Source: Patiria pectinifera
Lineage: Eukaryota; Echinodermata; Asteroidea; Valvatida; Asterinidae
Length of the DNA stretch: 64,000 nucleotides
NCBI GenBank assembly: GCA_029964075.1
Contig: CM057135.1
Span: 9,450,863 to 9,514,862, forward strand
Direction of reading: 5' to 3'
Below the pieces are notes generated by a model, which saw nothing but the letters and a program-made list of their open reading frames with translations, was not told the DNA's origin and ran no database searches. Both the position numbers and the translations under genes were made by a program. This document shows positions 53,011 through 64,000 of the stretch, one piece after another. Numbering within the stretch: the first letter of the stretch is position 1; each line of letters starts with the position of its first letter.

Positions 53011-55454
53011 ATTGGTGACTTTAATTGCGACTCTCTTAAACCTAATGACTGGAAATGGAAGAAACTGTATGGATTAATGTCAACAAGACAATTAACACAA
53101 ATTATATCCGAACCTACAAGGGTTACATGTACCTCAGAAACTCTCATCGACCATGTCTGGACTACCCATCCTAACATGTACTCAGTCAATGGTGTTTTAC
53201 CATTGACTATTAGTGATCATTCTTTTACTTACGCAGTTCGTAAGGCGTGTAAGCTCCGCAAGGGGCCTGCATGTAACATCAGGGCTTGGTCATACCGTAC
53301 TTTCAATGAAAGCAATTTTATCAATGATCTTGAACACATCTTTTGGATTGATGTTGAAACTTCCGGTAGTCCTGATGTGGCCTGGAAAACTTTTGAGACC
53401 ATTTTTACCCAAATGTGTGACAAACATGCTCCTTTTAAACAAATTAAAATTCCTAACAGGACTCTTAACTGGTTCAACGACGAGTACCTTGTTCTTAGAA
53501 AAGAACTGGAACAAACTAAAATTCGTGCTCAAACCACCAAATCTCAAATTGATTGGGATGCTTTTCGTCATTTGAGAAACAGGATCAATAACTTAGCCAA
53601 AAAGTTAAAGCGTGAATTCTATGAATCTTCTATTAATGATGCCGGGTCTGATTCAAAAAAACTTTGGAAGGCAATTAAAACCATTCTGCCTTCCAATAAA
53701 GATGGTCATATAGGCAATTTTAGATCTGGTGATGAAATTTTTACAAACGGATCTGCTGTTGCTATAAACGCATTTAATGATTTTTTTGCTAATATAGGCA
53801 TGAATTTAGCTGATGCTATAAAGGCAAGAATGAGTGTACATGGCGATGTTGATCATATTAACAACCTCACCCAGGGCACGAAAACATTGGAGGAGTTGTT
53901 CCATTTTGTGGGTGTGACTTCTCGTGAAGTATGTAAATTACTGAGTTGCCTTGATACTTCCAAGGCCACTGGGCTTGATGGTATTACCCCCAGGCTGCTA
54001 AAGGTTGGTTGTAGGCAGCTTGTTAAGCCACTAGCCCACATCATGAATTTGAGCTTCTCCACTGGATCCGTGCCCTTAGCCTGGAAGTTGAGTAGAATAT
54101 CCCATATTTACAAAGAAGGGGATCGCCTAGACATTAATAATTATAGGCCCGTTTCTGTACTTCCAACTTGTATGAAAATTTTTGAGAAGCTTGTCCACAA
54201 ACAGTTGCTAGATTATTTGGACCAAAAAATTATTTTAACTGAGAACCAGTCGGGCTTCAGGCCAATGCACTCTACCCAAACTTGTCTTTTGAACGTGTCT
54301 GACTACTTACTGGAAAACATGAACTCTGGGTATTTTACTGGTGCAGTTTTCTTGGATTTAAAGAAAGCGTTCAACACTGTTCACCACGGTTGTCTTATCG
54401 ACAAGCTTAACAACATTGGAGTTCGTGGCCTCGAACTTGACTGGTTCTCCTTATACTTGTCTGGACGGCAGCATTTAACCAAAATTGGTAAAACTATTCT
54501 ACCTTTGCTGGAGTAAATTTTGGAGTTCCCCAAGGATCAACATTGGGTCCACTTCTTTTTACCTTGTATATTATTGACATTATTAATACTGTTTCTCCAG
54601 ACTCTAGGATGTTTGTATACGCTGATGATACGGCTATTTTTACTCGGGCCAAACCTAGTGATGGTATTAACCGAGTTCTTAACAGGGACATGGCCGAAAT
54701 TTTCAAATGGTTGCAGGTGAATTTTTTAACTCTGAATGCTAACAAAACCCAAAGTATGTTGTTCGGTACTCAAGCCAAACTAGATCGAAGCGAGGACAAT
54801 TTACATGTCGAGATCAATAATATTGCCGTTGATAATGTTACTCAGTTTAAGTATCTAGGTGTACTGTTAGATCCATCTGTAACATGGAATGTTCACATTG
54901 ACAAACTGTCAAAGAAAATTAACAAGCAAGTGGGGGTTCTCGGTAGAGTCAGAAATGTTCTGCCTCAGCATACACTAAATTTGTTATACAAAACTCTGAT
55001 TCTCCCGCACTTTGATTATTGTGATGTTGTGTGGGGTAACGCTTCAAAAATGTCCCTCGTCAAGCTTGACAGACTCCAGAGTAGTGCTGGGCGAGTCATC
55101 TTGGGTCTTCCCCGGAGCTCCCCAACAGACTCTGTTTTATCGACTCTGAGGTGGCGTATTTTAGAAGAAAGGCGTACTTTTCACTTGAATACACTTGTCT
55201 ACAAAAGTCTTACCTCGAAATTGCCACCCCAACTATGCAACTGTTTCACTCATACCATGAATGCTCACACACATAACACTAGGTCTGGTTCTCAAGGCAA
55301 CCTTGTTCCCCCATTCAGTAAATCTAAATCAGGTAAACGGAAATTTGTGGTTCGTGGAGCTTATTCATTCAACGCCCTACCTACACCTCTTAAATGCCCT
55401 TTGGCTGCTACTCTTGCCAGCTTTAAAAACGCATACAAAAACCTGCTTTTTTAA
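53011..55454 (+). pseudogene. LINE reverse transcriptase (5'-truncated, one frameshift)
   Basis: Starts with the endonuclease motif GDFNCDSLKPNDWK and SDHSFTY, then the RT domain (NNYRPVSVLPTCMKIFEKLV; FLDLKKAFNTVHHGCL). A one-base shift occurs near 54490. It continues with FGVPQGSTLGPLLFTLYIID, the catalytic YADD and a C-terminal region ending KNLLF at 55454. An N-terminal extension to 52930 in the open frame is host transposon sequence. It differs in sequence from the LINE at 44218-49197. Confidence 0.85.
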
Positions 55455-55774
55455 TGTACTAGTGCAGTACCCATCGATAATGTGCCTGTTATAATGGGGC
55501 AAATTGCTTGACCTCTGGTTTTGGTTGCTTACAGCTTTTTGAGAACTGCTCATCATGCATACAATTTTATGCGCAAGATTTAATATTATTCACGCAGAGT
55601 TTTATGCAGTGCATGGGTGCTGGTGTTTGTTTTTTTTTTCAGTGCAATTCTTTGGGTGTGTGTATCTGTGTTTTGTTTGTTTTTACTGAATGGTCCATGA
55701 TTATTTTTATGCATGTATATTTTAAGTGTTTTTATGTACCAATATTTTACTATTTACTATTTTTCTAAAAATTA

Positions 55775-56825
55775 ATGTGGCCTGACGTTGCGAACTTAGC
55801 AAGTTCTTCTTCAGAGGCTAAAACAGAAATGACAGAGGTACATACATTAACATGGGGGTGCACACAAACATGCAGGGCTGAAAGAAGAAACACAAAAGGA
55901 GGATAAGGTGGGAAAGGTGTGAAAAGATGCAGGGGAGGGTGGATGAGAGAACAAAGAAACAAAGGGAGATGGCAAACCACAAGGGGTCTGATAAAAACAG
56001 GGCAGGGACCAGAAAGGGGAAGGATCAAAGGTCACAGGGAGTGGGAGCGGACAAAAGAGTGTGAGAGTGAAGGGGGATGATGCTGGGGGGGGGGGGTGGG
56101 AACAGTATGGAGGTGGAAAGGGATGAAAGGTGGCGGAAGATGGGTAAACACAAACAAGGAAGACCAGGTGGATTATCTGTAACAGAAGACAATGGAGGAA
56201 GAAAAGGATTAATCATTTCCAAGTTGGATGTTGAAACCATGTGGTTGAATAGTTCGAAGACGATGCATCCACACTTTCTCTCTGCTGAGGCGAACTGAGT
56301 CCTTGCGATGGCCAAGAGATTCAATGCCCTGCAAAATCATATCAAAAATGGAGTGGTTAGGCAGGTTGAAGTGATGACCAACAGGGGTTTCTTCTTGAGC
56401 GTATTCTTAGTCTCACCTACATACTGCACTCCACAGACCCTGCAAGAAATGAGATATATGACATTAGAGGTGTTACAAGTGATGTTACCAATGGTTCTGT
56501 GGGTAGTGACAGAAGAGTGGCCAGAAAAGGAGTCAGACTCCTGGATATGAATCTGGCAGACAACACATCTGGAACTGCACTTGAAAGTACCATGCTGGGT
56601 GGGAGGGCATGCATCTAAGGATGGGACTTCAGCTCGAACAATCAAGTCCCGTAGATTTCGAGGACGCCTGTAAGCCAATGTGGGGCTGTTGGGGATGGCG
56701 CGGGCAAGGCGATCTGAAGTATGGAGGATATGATGATTGTCATTGGTGATTTTGCGAAGGGGAGGGAGATTGGGGTGAAACGTGGTAACCAAGGGAATAA
56801 TGAGTTTGGCCATGGCATCAGGGGC
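55775..56825 (-). mobile_element. Penelope-like element 3' fragment (GIY-YIG endonuclease)
   Basis: On the minus strand from about 56825: LIIPLVTTFHPNLPPLRKIT, RRPRNLRDLIVRAEV (RT C-terminal linker), a Cys-rich GTFKCSSRCVVCQIH segment and the GIY-YIG core (NVIYLISCRVCGVQYVGETK NTLKK split by a shift). Further downstream come HSIFDMILQG-like codons and the 3' UTR around 55800 (SEEELAKFATSGH). Penelope retroelements are the only common animal elements with RT plus this GIY-YIG arrangement. The RT proper is missing. Confidence 0.75.
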
Positions 56826-57912
56826 CTTTCCCGTGAGAGCTAGATTTACTATTTTTAGTGTTTTCTGTAAATGTAGTTTTAAATGAATTGTTCTGTATAA
56901 TTGCTGGGCACCTCTGGAAAACAGTGTACCACTGAGAGGTTTCCCCAGGGGAAATAAGAAATAAATAAAATAAAAATGAAATAAATAAATCCTGACCACG
57001 CTGACTATAATTTACATGAAATGTAAAAATCATATTGAAATTGGAGGATTCAAGACTGTTAGGATTAAGGAATGCATTGTGATTATTTATTACGAATACG
57101 ATTTTCTGGGTAATTGCAACTAGCAAGGCACACTGGGCAGAAATATTTCTTAGATGAGAGTCTACTACATACACGAGTCGTTGCGTCGTCCAAAAGTGCG
57201 TGCTGTGGGATTGCTCAAGGTGCCTACGCTACGACTGTTTCATGTACGACATTACTGTAATGACTTCCTGTCATGGCGCGGCGTACGTACACAAAATCCT
57301 TGTGTCGCAGGCTAAAAACAAGGAGAAATTACAAAAACTACATCTTCTGAGCAGAGTAAATACATAATCTGTAGGCTTACCTTTGAGACTTCCGTCTGAA
57401 TCTCCGAAATCATACCAAAACATGGCCACGAAGTTCCCCACTCATCATGCCATGACACTGCATGTACACTTCGTACGTCGTGACTTGACGAATTCATGTT
57501 TTATTTACCCTCCGTATTGGCTAAAATCTCACGAAAGCATGTCGACCCAAACCTTTCGTCCATATCAACGTGAACCTAGATAACCCATTTATTGATAGAT
57601 TGACCAAGTATGCGTCACAAAACTGCATTTTACTTTAAAAATGATGTTTTCTCGAAGTGGAAATGACGGCACGAAAACGCTAAATCGTACCAGGTCACAA
57701 GTCACACCGTACATAGCTTCATTGATGGTTTGTAGAGCCTTATTTGGTAATCTGTTGCATATTCATTTTAATAACCCAATCAATCTTTATATCTTTCGCG
57801 GGGTATTTAAATCCACCAACGAAACAAAGGGATCGCTGCGCGTAATGTTAATTTACATCGCGCTTGGTTGTCACTTGGCATTACCACTAACTCCATCTCG
57901 CCAACAGAGGGC

Positions 57913-58107
57913 TTCATTTCGGGGCAACAATTTAGCTTCTTTGATTGAAATAAATAGTTCCCGAAATTGTGACGTCGCTCCAAGTACGGAATGATGTGCA
58001 ACGCGGAAGTATGAATAATGGTGACCATGTGCAGGGGCCCCCTTTGTTGCTAACCGGTCTTAAACACTTCTAGCCATGTCGTTATCATCCGTTTAAGACC
58101 AGCCACG
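57913..58107. other. Target sequence and hairpin between transposon copy 2 and the LTR element
   Basis: Continues the tandem repeat seen at 43850-43910. Contains an inverted repeat GGTCTTAAAC ... GTTTAAGACC at about 58053-58101. No gene. Confidence 0.5.
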
Positions 58108-58366
58108 TGACGGGCTCTCGGCCAATACGAATGCGTAAACTGTCTAAGGTGTGTATGGATTAGGGTTCAACGGACTATATAAGACTGGGCGCGGCCGTTT
58201 GAATTCAGTGGCCGTCAGCCTGACCTGGGACGCATCTCACCATGCCTTCATTTCGTTGTGAGTTTTGTTCAATATTAAATTATGTTTGAGATGAGAATTA
58301 GTTTCCAGAGTTATTTTATTTTTTAAGTAGTCACTGTATCCCGTGGCAAAAGAGGCCCACATAACA
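58108..58366 (+). repeat. 5' LTR
   Basis: Starts TGACGGGCTC and ends GGCCCACATAACA. Matches the 3' LTR strongly from ATTAGGGTTCAACGGACTA onward. A TATATAAG box at about 58173 fits the LTR promoter. The outer ~50 bp is more diverged. Confidence 0.65.
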
Positions 58367-58956
58367 TACGGTGGAAGATCCGGGTATGAGATTCTCCTGG
58401 GCGATTTTGGCGATTTTGATGTACATTGAATATATGTCGCAACACACGCAACTATTATCCAACAATTGCTAAGTTGGTTAAACATTTCATTTCATTTTTT
58501 TCATTTCAGAAACATTTATTTCCACATGAATAAGCACTTTCGAAAACAAAACAATTGTTACATGAAAACTACTAAGTTGAGGCATTACACAAGAAGCCTA
58601 AGCTTATAAACGGAATGCCTTAAACACAACAAATATATATATATATATATATAAACAATACTGAAAAAGGAAGACTAAATTCAAAAGACAAAACACAACA
58701 AAACAAAACAATGAAACAGACACTGACAAACAAACGGAGTGGACATTAACTTAATAAACTTTACAGACGGACATACGAAACACACTAGTGATACAACGAC
58801 ACAGTTTATAAAATGGATGATGCAAGCAAAAGAAAGCACAATTAAAGCGAACGGTATGAATGTAGAAAACCCCCCAAAAAAGACAAAGCAAACTATGCTA
58901 TATACTGGAAAAAGAAACTAAACCCTTGCATAAGGAAACTAGCTCTGAAAAAGTCA
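58367..58956 (+). other. Leader region of the LTR element
   Basis: Holds the possible primer-binding site (58372) and an (AT)n microsatellite near 58631-58652. No confident coding sequence; a 60-aa frame at 58739-58921 has no recognisable domain. Confidence 0.4.
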
Positions 58957-59410
58957 TGTCAAAATACGAAGGGCATTTTAAAACTATGTATTCGGGATCC
59001 CCGGATGAAAACTTGGATGTATTTCTGAGCAGATTTGAGCTAAATGCTAAATAACATGATTTCGCTCCCGATAAAATGCATTTGTCATTGAGCCTTAGAC
59101 TAAAAGGCAATGCAGCCATTTGTTGGCAACCATTGAGGAAAGTAAAAAAGCACATATGGAAACTTAAAAACTGCCTTAATTGACAACTTTCAAGGAAAGA
59201 ATCAGAAGTGGGTGAATGAAACCAAATTAGCCTCCCGTGTTCAGAAAGACTCCGAGTCCTTAGATGACCGAGTCCATATCTTTGTTGAGTAATACGTTGC
59301 AAAAGTCAGATCAAGAGAGATTGTGACCCATTTCAATAGGGGCTTACCACCACAAACCAGAGCCTTTGTAATTTCAAAGGAACCTGAATCTTTGAACCGT
59401 GCACAATGGT
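58957..59410 (+). pseudogene. Gypsy Gag (capsid-like) remnant
   Basis: Frame reads SKYEGHFKTMYSGSPDENLD, VFLSRFELNAK, stop, HDFAPDKMHLSLSLRLKGNA, and later FQGKNQKWVNETKLASRVQK and DSESLDDRVHIF, the 'L.RFE.+A......+....LRL+G.A..W' pattern of retrotransposon Gag. Many stops and shifts. Confidence 0.55.
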
Positions 59411-59639
59411 TGAACTAAGATTACAGCGCTGCTACTTAATCCGTCTGATAGGGTCATTGAAGTATATCCTCGTACAAAACTAGGTACACTCTCCATTGTT
59501 AGAAATGAAGATATTCACTCTTTCTCGGCGTCTGTTGAGAATCCTAGTGCAGTGTACACTCAAGCTTCGCAGGATAGTGGTCCACGCTAAACACCTACCA
59601 TGAAACAAACTCAAGAAGTCCTTGAACAGGTAAACATGT

Positions 59640-62240
59640 CAAATGAGAATCTGAATGTAGACCAAAGGCACCAACTTGAGTCGGTTCTTACTGAGTATAC
59701 GGACGTTTTTCAAACATCTAGTATTAACTTGGGATGTTATACGAAGATATAGGCACCCTCCCCACCCACAATCAATCATTAGGGAGCAGGTTCAGCAAAT
59801 GTTGAAAGACAATATAATATACCCATCTACATTACCCTGGTCTAGTGGTATTGTATTGGTGAAGAAGAATGGAACAAACAATTTTGTTTTTGTATTGATT
59901 TCAGGCCGATAAACCAAATTTGGGAACGTGATCATTTCCAACTTCCGAATATCGAAGACTCCATTTACAATTTAGGTCAAATTCAGCCTTTGTATTTCTC
60001 AACGCTTGATATGGCATCTGGCAAATAGCAATGGAAGACAGTTCTGAGAGTAAGACTGCATCTGTCACACAAGAGGGTCAATATGAATTTAATGTTTTCC
60101 CTTTTGGTTTTCATGGAGCCCCTAGCCATTTCAACGTGTCATGCATTACATTCCTCAGAGGTTTGCAATGGAAAATTGCTTGAATTTATCTTGATGATGC
60201 CATAAATTTTTCGAGGTCTTTTGCAGATCATATGGACCATCTTCGACAAATGTTTGATAGGTTTAGATCGTCTGGCCTGAATCTCAAGCCCCAAAAATGT
60301 ACATTTGGAGAGAACAAGGTATGTTACTTAGGTCACGTTATCTCACAAGACGGAGTAGCTACTGATCTGGCAAAAACAAGTATTGTCCAAAATTACCCAG
60401 TGCCTACAAATAATTGTATCCGAAGTTAGATCTTTTTTTTTAGGAATAACTGGACATTACAGGAGAAATGTAAATAACTACAGCCAAATTGCTGAGCCAC
60501 TGACCAAATTGACTAGGAAAGGCGTTCCATTTACTTGGTCTGCTGAATGTTAACAGGTTTTTGAGATACTTAAACAAAAACTCATTGAGCCTCCAATTTT
60601 GGCCTACCCTAAATTTGACGGTTCAAAGTTCATCCTCCAAACCGATGCATCAACTACAGGTTTAGCGTATATACTATCTCAAATTCAGGATGGTTCACAA
60701 AATGTGATCGCATACGGAATAAGGGGTTTGAATAAGGCAGAAAAAACTATTCAATTACAGAACTTGAGGCCTAAGCAGTTGTTGAAGGGGTCAAATAGTA
60801 CTCCTGTTATCTGCTTCATGGACCAAAATTCTAGATAATCACTAATCACCAAGCACTTTGTTGGTTGTTTAGTCGTTAAGCTACAACATGCAGACTTGCT
60901 CGATGGGCGATACTACTGCAGTCTTATGATTATGAAATAATTCACAGACCAGGTAGTTCAATAAAGAATGTTTATTTTTTTGAGTAGGATTCCAGAGAAA
61001 GAAAGATGTCAACCTGAAAAATGCCCAAGTCAAATCCCTGCCATGACAAACAAAGAACAACCTGTAAAGTCTAATCAAACAGGAGAAAAATGTGACAGCA
61101 CAAATTGGATTCCTTTTGATTTTGGAACTCTAGATGATTGTTTTGTTCCTTGCAATTCCAAGCCTCATGTGAATGACACAAGAAATGTACGGTATCAAAA
61201 GGGTTAAAGATTAAGAAATGTGCAAGATGAGGTGTCCACTGAACGTAAACCTAATGTCCATAGGACATTAATTGTTCTGAGTTGAAACTGGCACAGGAAA
61301 AAGATCCGTTTGCAGGTGAAATTATCAGATACCTTAAAACGCAAGATTTTCCAATGATGAGAAAAGAGCTCGTCAGATTGTACTTGAAGCTGAAAGTTTT
61401 TTTTCTTGATGAGAACGCTATACGTACCATGTGCAGCATATTTCAGCGAAAGGTCATATGTTAGAGAAAACCATTACACAATTGTATATTCCCCGTGATT
61501 ACATTGATGATATACTAGTTGCTAATCATGATGAAGTTTTGGCTGCTCATTTTGGAATTCATAAAACGTATGCCAAAATTAGACAAAGGTACATCTGGAA
61601 AGGAATGTATAAAGATATTAACTGGATTAGATCATGTAACTCTTGTTCACGCAGGAAAACTCCTAAACATAAATTAATCGCTCCTCTCATCATTATGACT
61701 GTACAAGGCCAGTTTGAGAGTTAGTGTACTTGGCTTATTACCTGTAACCAGCTGTGGTAATAAGTATGTTTGGTGTTTTACTGATCATTGCACTAGATGG
61801 CCAATTCTTATACCGGTCAAATCAATAGATGCTCGCACAGTTGCCACATGTTTCTATAAAGAGATAGTTTGTAATCATGGCTGTCGTCGATTTTTCTTAA
61901 GCGACAGAGGAACAAACTTTCTCAGTAAACTTATGCTAGAAGTATGTTGCATTAGGAGGACTAATAAGTTGAACACTAGTGCTTATCATCCACAGTGCAA
62001 TGCTGTTCAAGAACGATTTAATGCTGTCATTTTGGATACAATTTCACATTATGTAAACAAGTTTCATACAGATGGGGACGATTACATTCCATCCGTCCAG
62101 TTTGCCTACCGATCCAGCCCGGCAGACAACAGCATCGGCTTCAGTCCATTCTTCCTCCTGTACGGCAGAGAGGCTGTTCTTCCGTTGAACGTTTCACTAC
62201 TAAAATTGGAGGAGAAGGATAGGACTATCCGATAACATCT
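59640..62240 (+). pseudogene. Gypsy Pol remnant: RT, RNase H, integrase
   Basis: RT: YRHPPHPQSIIREQVQQMLK, STLPWSSGIVLVKKNGTNNF, TLDMASGK, then YLDDA (catalytic) and HLRQMFDRFRSSGLNLKPQK. RNase H: FILQTDASTTGLAYILSQ. Integrase: an H2C2 zinc-finger part (AAHFGIHKTYAKIRQRYIWK; CNSCSRRKTPKHK), then the core with Asp in CFTDHCTRWPILIPV, Asp in LSDRGTNFLS and Glu in AVQERFNAVI, then FAYRSSPADNSIGFSPFFLL. At least a dozen stops or frameshifts. No protease was recognised. Confidence 0.8.
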
Positions 62241-62807
62241 TCACCAACTCGTCAACCAGCTGGAGACGTGTGCGAATTATTAAATAATTGAATTAATTAT
62301 GTTTTGAGAAACAATGTACATCAATTCGTCGGTAATTAAAAAAAAAAGAGGAAGAAGAGATCTAAGATTTAATTTTGCTATTATGACAAAATACACATAG
62401 GCCTGTGTATACATGAATTTACTAGTATACATGTATTTGTTATTTTAGACGTGCCCGAAGTAAATCAATTATTTTAATTAAATATGTTTCGGCTTGATGA
62501 GAAAATGTATCATGAATTTGATTTTAAGTGTTTTTGAATATGTACGACAAAATTTGTGTCCCATGACTTCATACAGTGGTCGATCTATCCATGAGTTATG
62601 GTGTGAGAACTGAAACTTCTATAAAGCCCGGCCGGCAGTTTAACATCATAGTTAGAGGTTCTGGATTTACGCAAAACCTAAATGGGAATATCTTGTCTAT
62701 GAATGAGAAAATAATCTTTAATGTTAAAACAAGTTTGAATCTTGTGCTTGTTATTTAATTTCATATTAACATCGCTGGAGTCGCTTTTCGAAGGGGGAGG
62801 CATATAT
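62241..62807 (+). other. 3' untranslated region of the LTR element with polypurine tract
   Basis: No coding sequence seen. GAAGGGGGAGG at about 62790-62800 is the likely polypurine tract, seven bases before the LTR. Confidence 0.5.
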
Positions 62808-63439
62808 TGAGGAACTATTTTGTTACGCCATGCGGACTAACACTTTGCATATTAATTAGGGTTCAACGGACTACTGGGGAGCGGCCGTTTAACCCTAAAG
62901 GGGCCGGGGGCGGAATCCACCCCCCCCCCTCAACATTTTCCGTGATAGCCTCTAAAAAAATCATAAAAATCGGACCACGGGTTGCCGCGTAGCGAAAAAT
63001 TGTCCGGTGCTACGCGCCATGAAAACTGAATTTCCGCATATACGTCGTGTACACAGAGCAGAATTGCCATTCGTACATATGAATAATTAATTAGCCATAA
63101 TTCCAAAACCCTTTGACCTATAGTCATGAAACTTCCTGGGTATGTTTAGGAAGAGTTGCTTTATGCATGTGCCGAGTTTCAAAATTTTTCGTCACTCGAT
63201 GGCCGATATCTTGGGGGGGGGGGGCGGAATCCCCCGGCTGAGAGATGGTCAAAATAACCCGGTCCCTTTAGGGTTACAATCAGTGGCCGTCAGCCTGACC
63301 TGGGACGCATCTCACCATGCCTTCATTTTGTTGTGAGTTTTGTTCAATATTAAATTATGTTTGAGATGAGAATTAGTTTCCAGAGTTACTTTATTTTGAG
63401 TAGTCACTGTATCCCGGGGCAAAAGAGGCCCACATAACA
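62808..63439 (+). repeat. 3' LTR, split by a MITE
   Basis: Pieces 62808-62892 and 63274-63439 match the 5' LTR. The right piece (CAGTGGCCGTCAGCCTGACC to CACATAACA) is nearly identical to 58208-58366. Confidence 0.7.
62893..63273. mobile_element. 381-bp MITE with TTAA-type target, inside the 3' LTR
   Basis: Ends CCCTAAAGGGGCCGG and the inverse of CCCTAAAGGGACCGG. Preceded by TTAA (62889-62892) and followed by TTAC (63274-63277), probably a mutated TTAA. CCC-starting ends with a TTAA target suggest a piggyBac-like family. It is absent from the 5' LTR. Confidence 0.75.
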
Positions 63440-64000
63440 GTATCTTCATGCAACTTTCAGGATTTATTTCCCATATAATGATCCAAGTATGTGCTAAAAG
63501 TCGTTGTGATATATTCCTTACTTTTCGTTAAAATTTAAAAAATAGGCCTCGCTACGTGCAATTTTAAAAATTGTAACACTGGCGTGCGCAATATCTATCA
63601 ATCTTTTCAAGCCTCATGAATATTAGTGAGGTTCCAGCCATTACGGTGAGCAGTAAATAATGGGATAAAAGCCTCCTTCAAGAGTTGTTAATTAACAAAT
63701 ATCACCCTTTTTGCCGGCCTCCATTGGTCGATACCGAGACCCAAACCATGTCACGCCGAGTGACGCTAATGAATATGCTAATATACCCGTCATTATTGTG
63801 TGCTGGGCCGAAACCAGTCAGCCATAGCGCCTACGGCGCTTTGCTGAACAATGCACATGGGTTGGGTTGCGAATTGAATTTTTTTGATCGTCTTCGAAAT
63901 TGTCCGTGGAGATGGTTTACGTTGCCACACTAGCGTCCGCAACAACAGATAAAGCTGAAATTTGGAATATACTTAGATGGTATTAATGTTTAACTACTCG
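63440..64000. other. Right flank, no gene recognised
   Basis: A short ORF at 63685-63933 has no domain. Nothing else seen. Confidence 0.4.

Larger units (their letters stand above)
53011..56988 (+). mobile_element. 5'-truncated CR1-like LINE with a Penelope fragment in its 3' region
   Basis: Host homology breaks after GCCAGCAAAT (53010) and resumes at CCTGACCACGCTGAC (56989). The insert starts inside the endonuclease domain, so it is 5'-truncated. It ends in an (AAATAAAT)-type tail preceded by CCCCAGGGGAAATAAG. Between about 55775 and 56825 a Penelope-type fragment in the opposite orientation is nested. Confidence 0.8.
44083..57912. mobile_element. CACGG-ended DNA transposon, copy 2 (inverted, carrying three nested insertions)
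   Basis: Begins CACGGCAGTTCCACATGC at 44083 and is homologous in reverse to 27581 down to about 22828. Host pieces are 44083-44217, 49198-51760, 51887-53010 and 56989-57912. Their sum (about 4.75 kb) matches copy 1. The far end stops at GCCAACAGAGGGC, about 28 bp short of the terminus seen in copy 1, so one TIR is lost. The flanking tandem repeat shows it inserted as a unit. Confidence 0.75.
58108..63439 (+). mobile_element. Ty3/gypsy LTR retrotransposon, degenerate
   Basis: LTR copies at 58108-58366 and 62808-63439 (the latter interrupted by a MITE) are in direct orientation. A primer-binding-like TGGAAGATCCGGG starts at 58372 and a polypurine tract (GAAGGGGGAGG) ends shortly before the 3' LTR. 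Gag, RT, RNase H and integrase remnants lie between in gypsy order. I could not find a matching target duplication, so the outer ends may be off by a few bases. Confidence 0.8.

Noticed and set aside
22800..57912. Giant segmental palindrome (about 4.8-kb arms)
   Set aside because: Copy 1 has its own inverted termini and a 4-bp target duplication, and the flanks of copy 2 show insertion into a tandem repeat, so these are two transposon copies.
63685..63933. 82-codon ORF near the right edge
   Set aside because: No domain, no repeat relation, no promoter or splice signal; length is within chance.

Overview
The window is eukaryotic genomic DNA from an animal, most likely a marine invertebrate; I cannot name the species. 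The reasons are spliced genes with GT/AG junctions, CR1/jockey-type LINEs, a Penelope-type GIY-YIG fragment, a Ty3/gypsy element, hAT-type and TTAA-type MITEs, and two lineages of Polinton/Maverick-like integrated DNA viruses. I see no intact conserved host gene, rRNA, tRNA or CRISPR array. Nearly everything recognisable is a mobile element or an endogenised virus, mostly in decay.

Region by region. (1) 1-7.6 kb, minus strand, is part of a canonical Polinton-type element. It holds a capsid-associated-like ORF running off the left edge and a chromodomain integrase with nonsense and frameshift breaks. A 3.3-kb long-inverted-repeat element splits that integrase and is bounded by a perfect 6-bp target duplication. 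Upstream lie a four-exon gene with a duplicated exon encoding a SUMO-interaction-like motif and a tandemly duplicated, decayed PC4-like gene. (2) 7.6-9.7 kb is non-coding and contains a palindromic satellite. (3) 9.68-19.96 kb (copy A) and 28.25-39.44 kb (copy B) are two decayed, oppositely oriented copies of a second virus-like element of about 11-13 kb. It encodes a protein-primed-type family B DNA polymerase, a DDE integrase, a candidate major capsid protein, an A32/FtsK-like packaging ATPase, a TFIIB-like factor and about nine small membrane, coiled-coil or unknown proteins. (4) 22.80-27.58 kb and 44.08-57.91 kb are two oppositely oriented copies of one 4.8-kb CACGG-terminated transposon. 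The second copy was later hit by a full-length-type LINE, an 8-bp-TSD MITE and a 5'-truncated LINE that carries a Penelope fragment. (5) 40-43.7 kb carries a decayed gene with a Crypton/DUF3504-type tyrosine recombinase domain. (6) 58.1-63.4 kb is a degenerate Ty3/gypsy element with a TTAA-type MITE inside its 3' LTR.

How the genes fit together. Copies A and B have lost different parts, so comparing them gives one gene order, written here in copy B orientation. Polymerase (+) converges on integrase (-). A 38-42 bp divergent promoter separates the integrase from a rightward late block: two-TM coiled-coil protein, capsid candidate, ATPase, and small membrane genes ending in a large amphipathic/TM protein. 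A hairpin followed by a T run sits between this block and a leftward pair of genes. A second short divergent promoter then leads to a rightward group that converges on the leftward TFIIB-like gene. The layout suggests replication, integration, packaging and virus-encoded transcription functions in one compact genome. No protease gene was recognised. Both copies are inactivated by frameshifts, stops, deletions and insertions.
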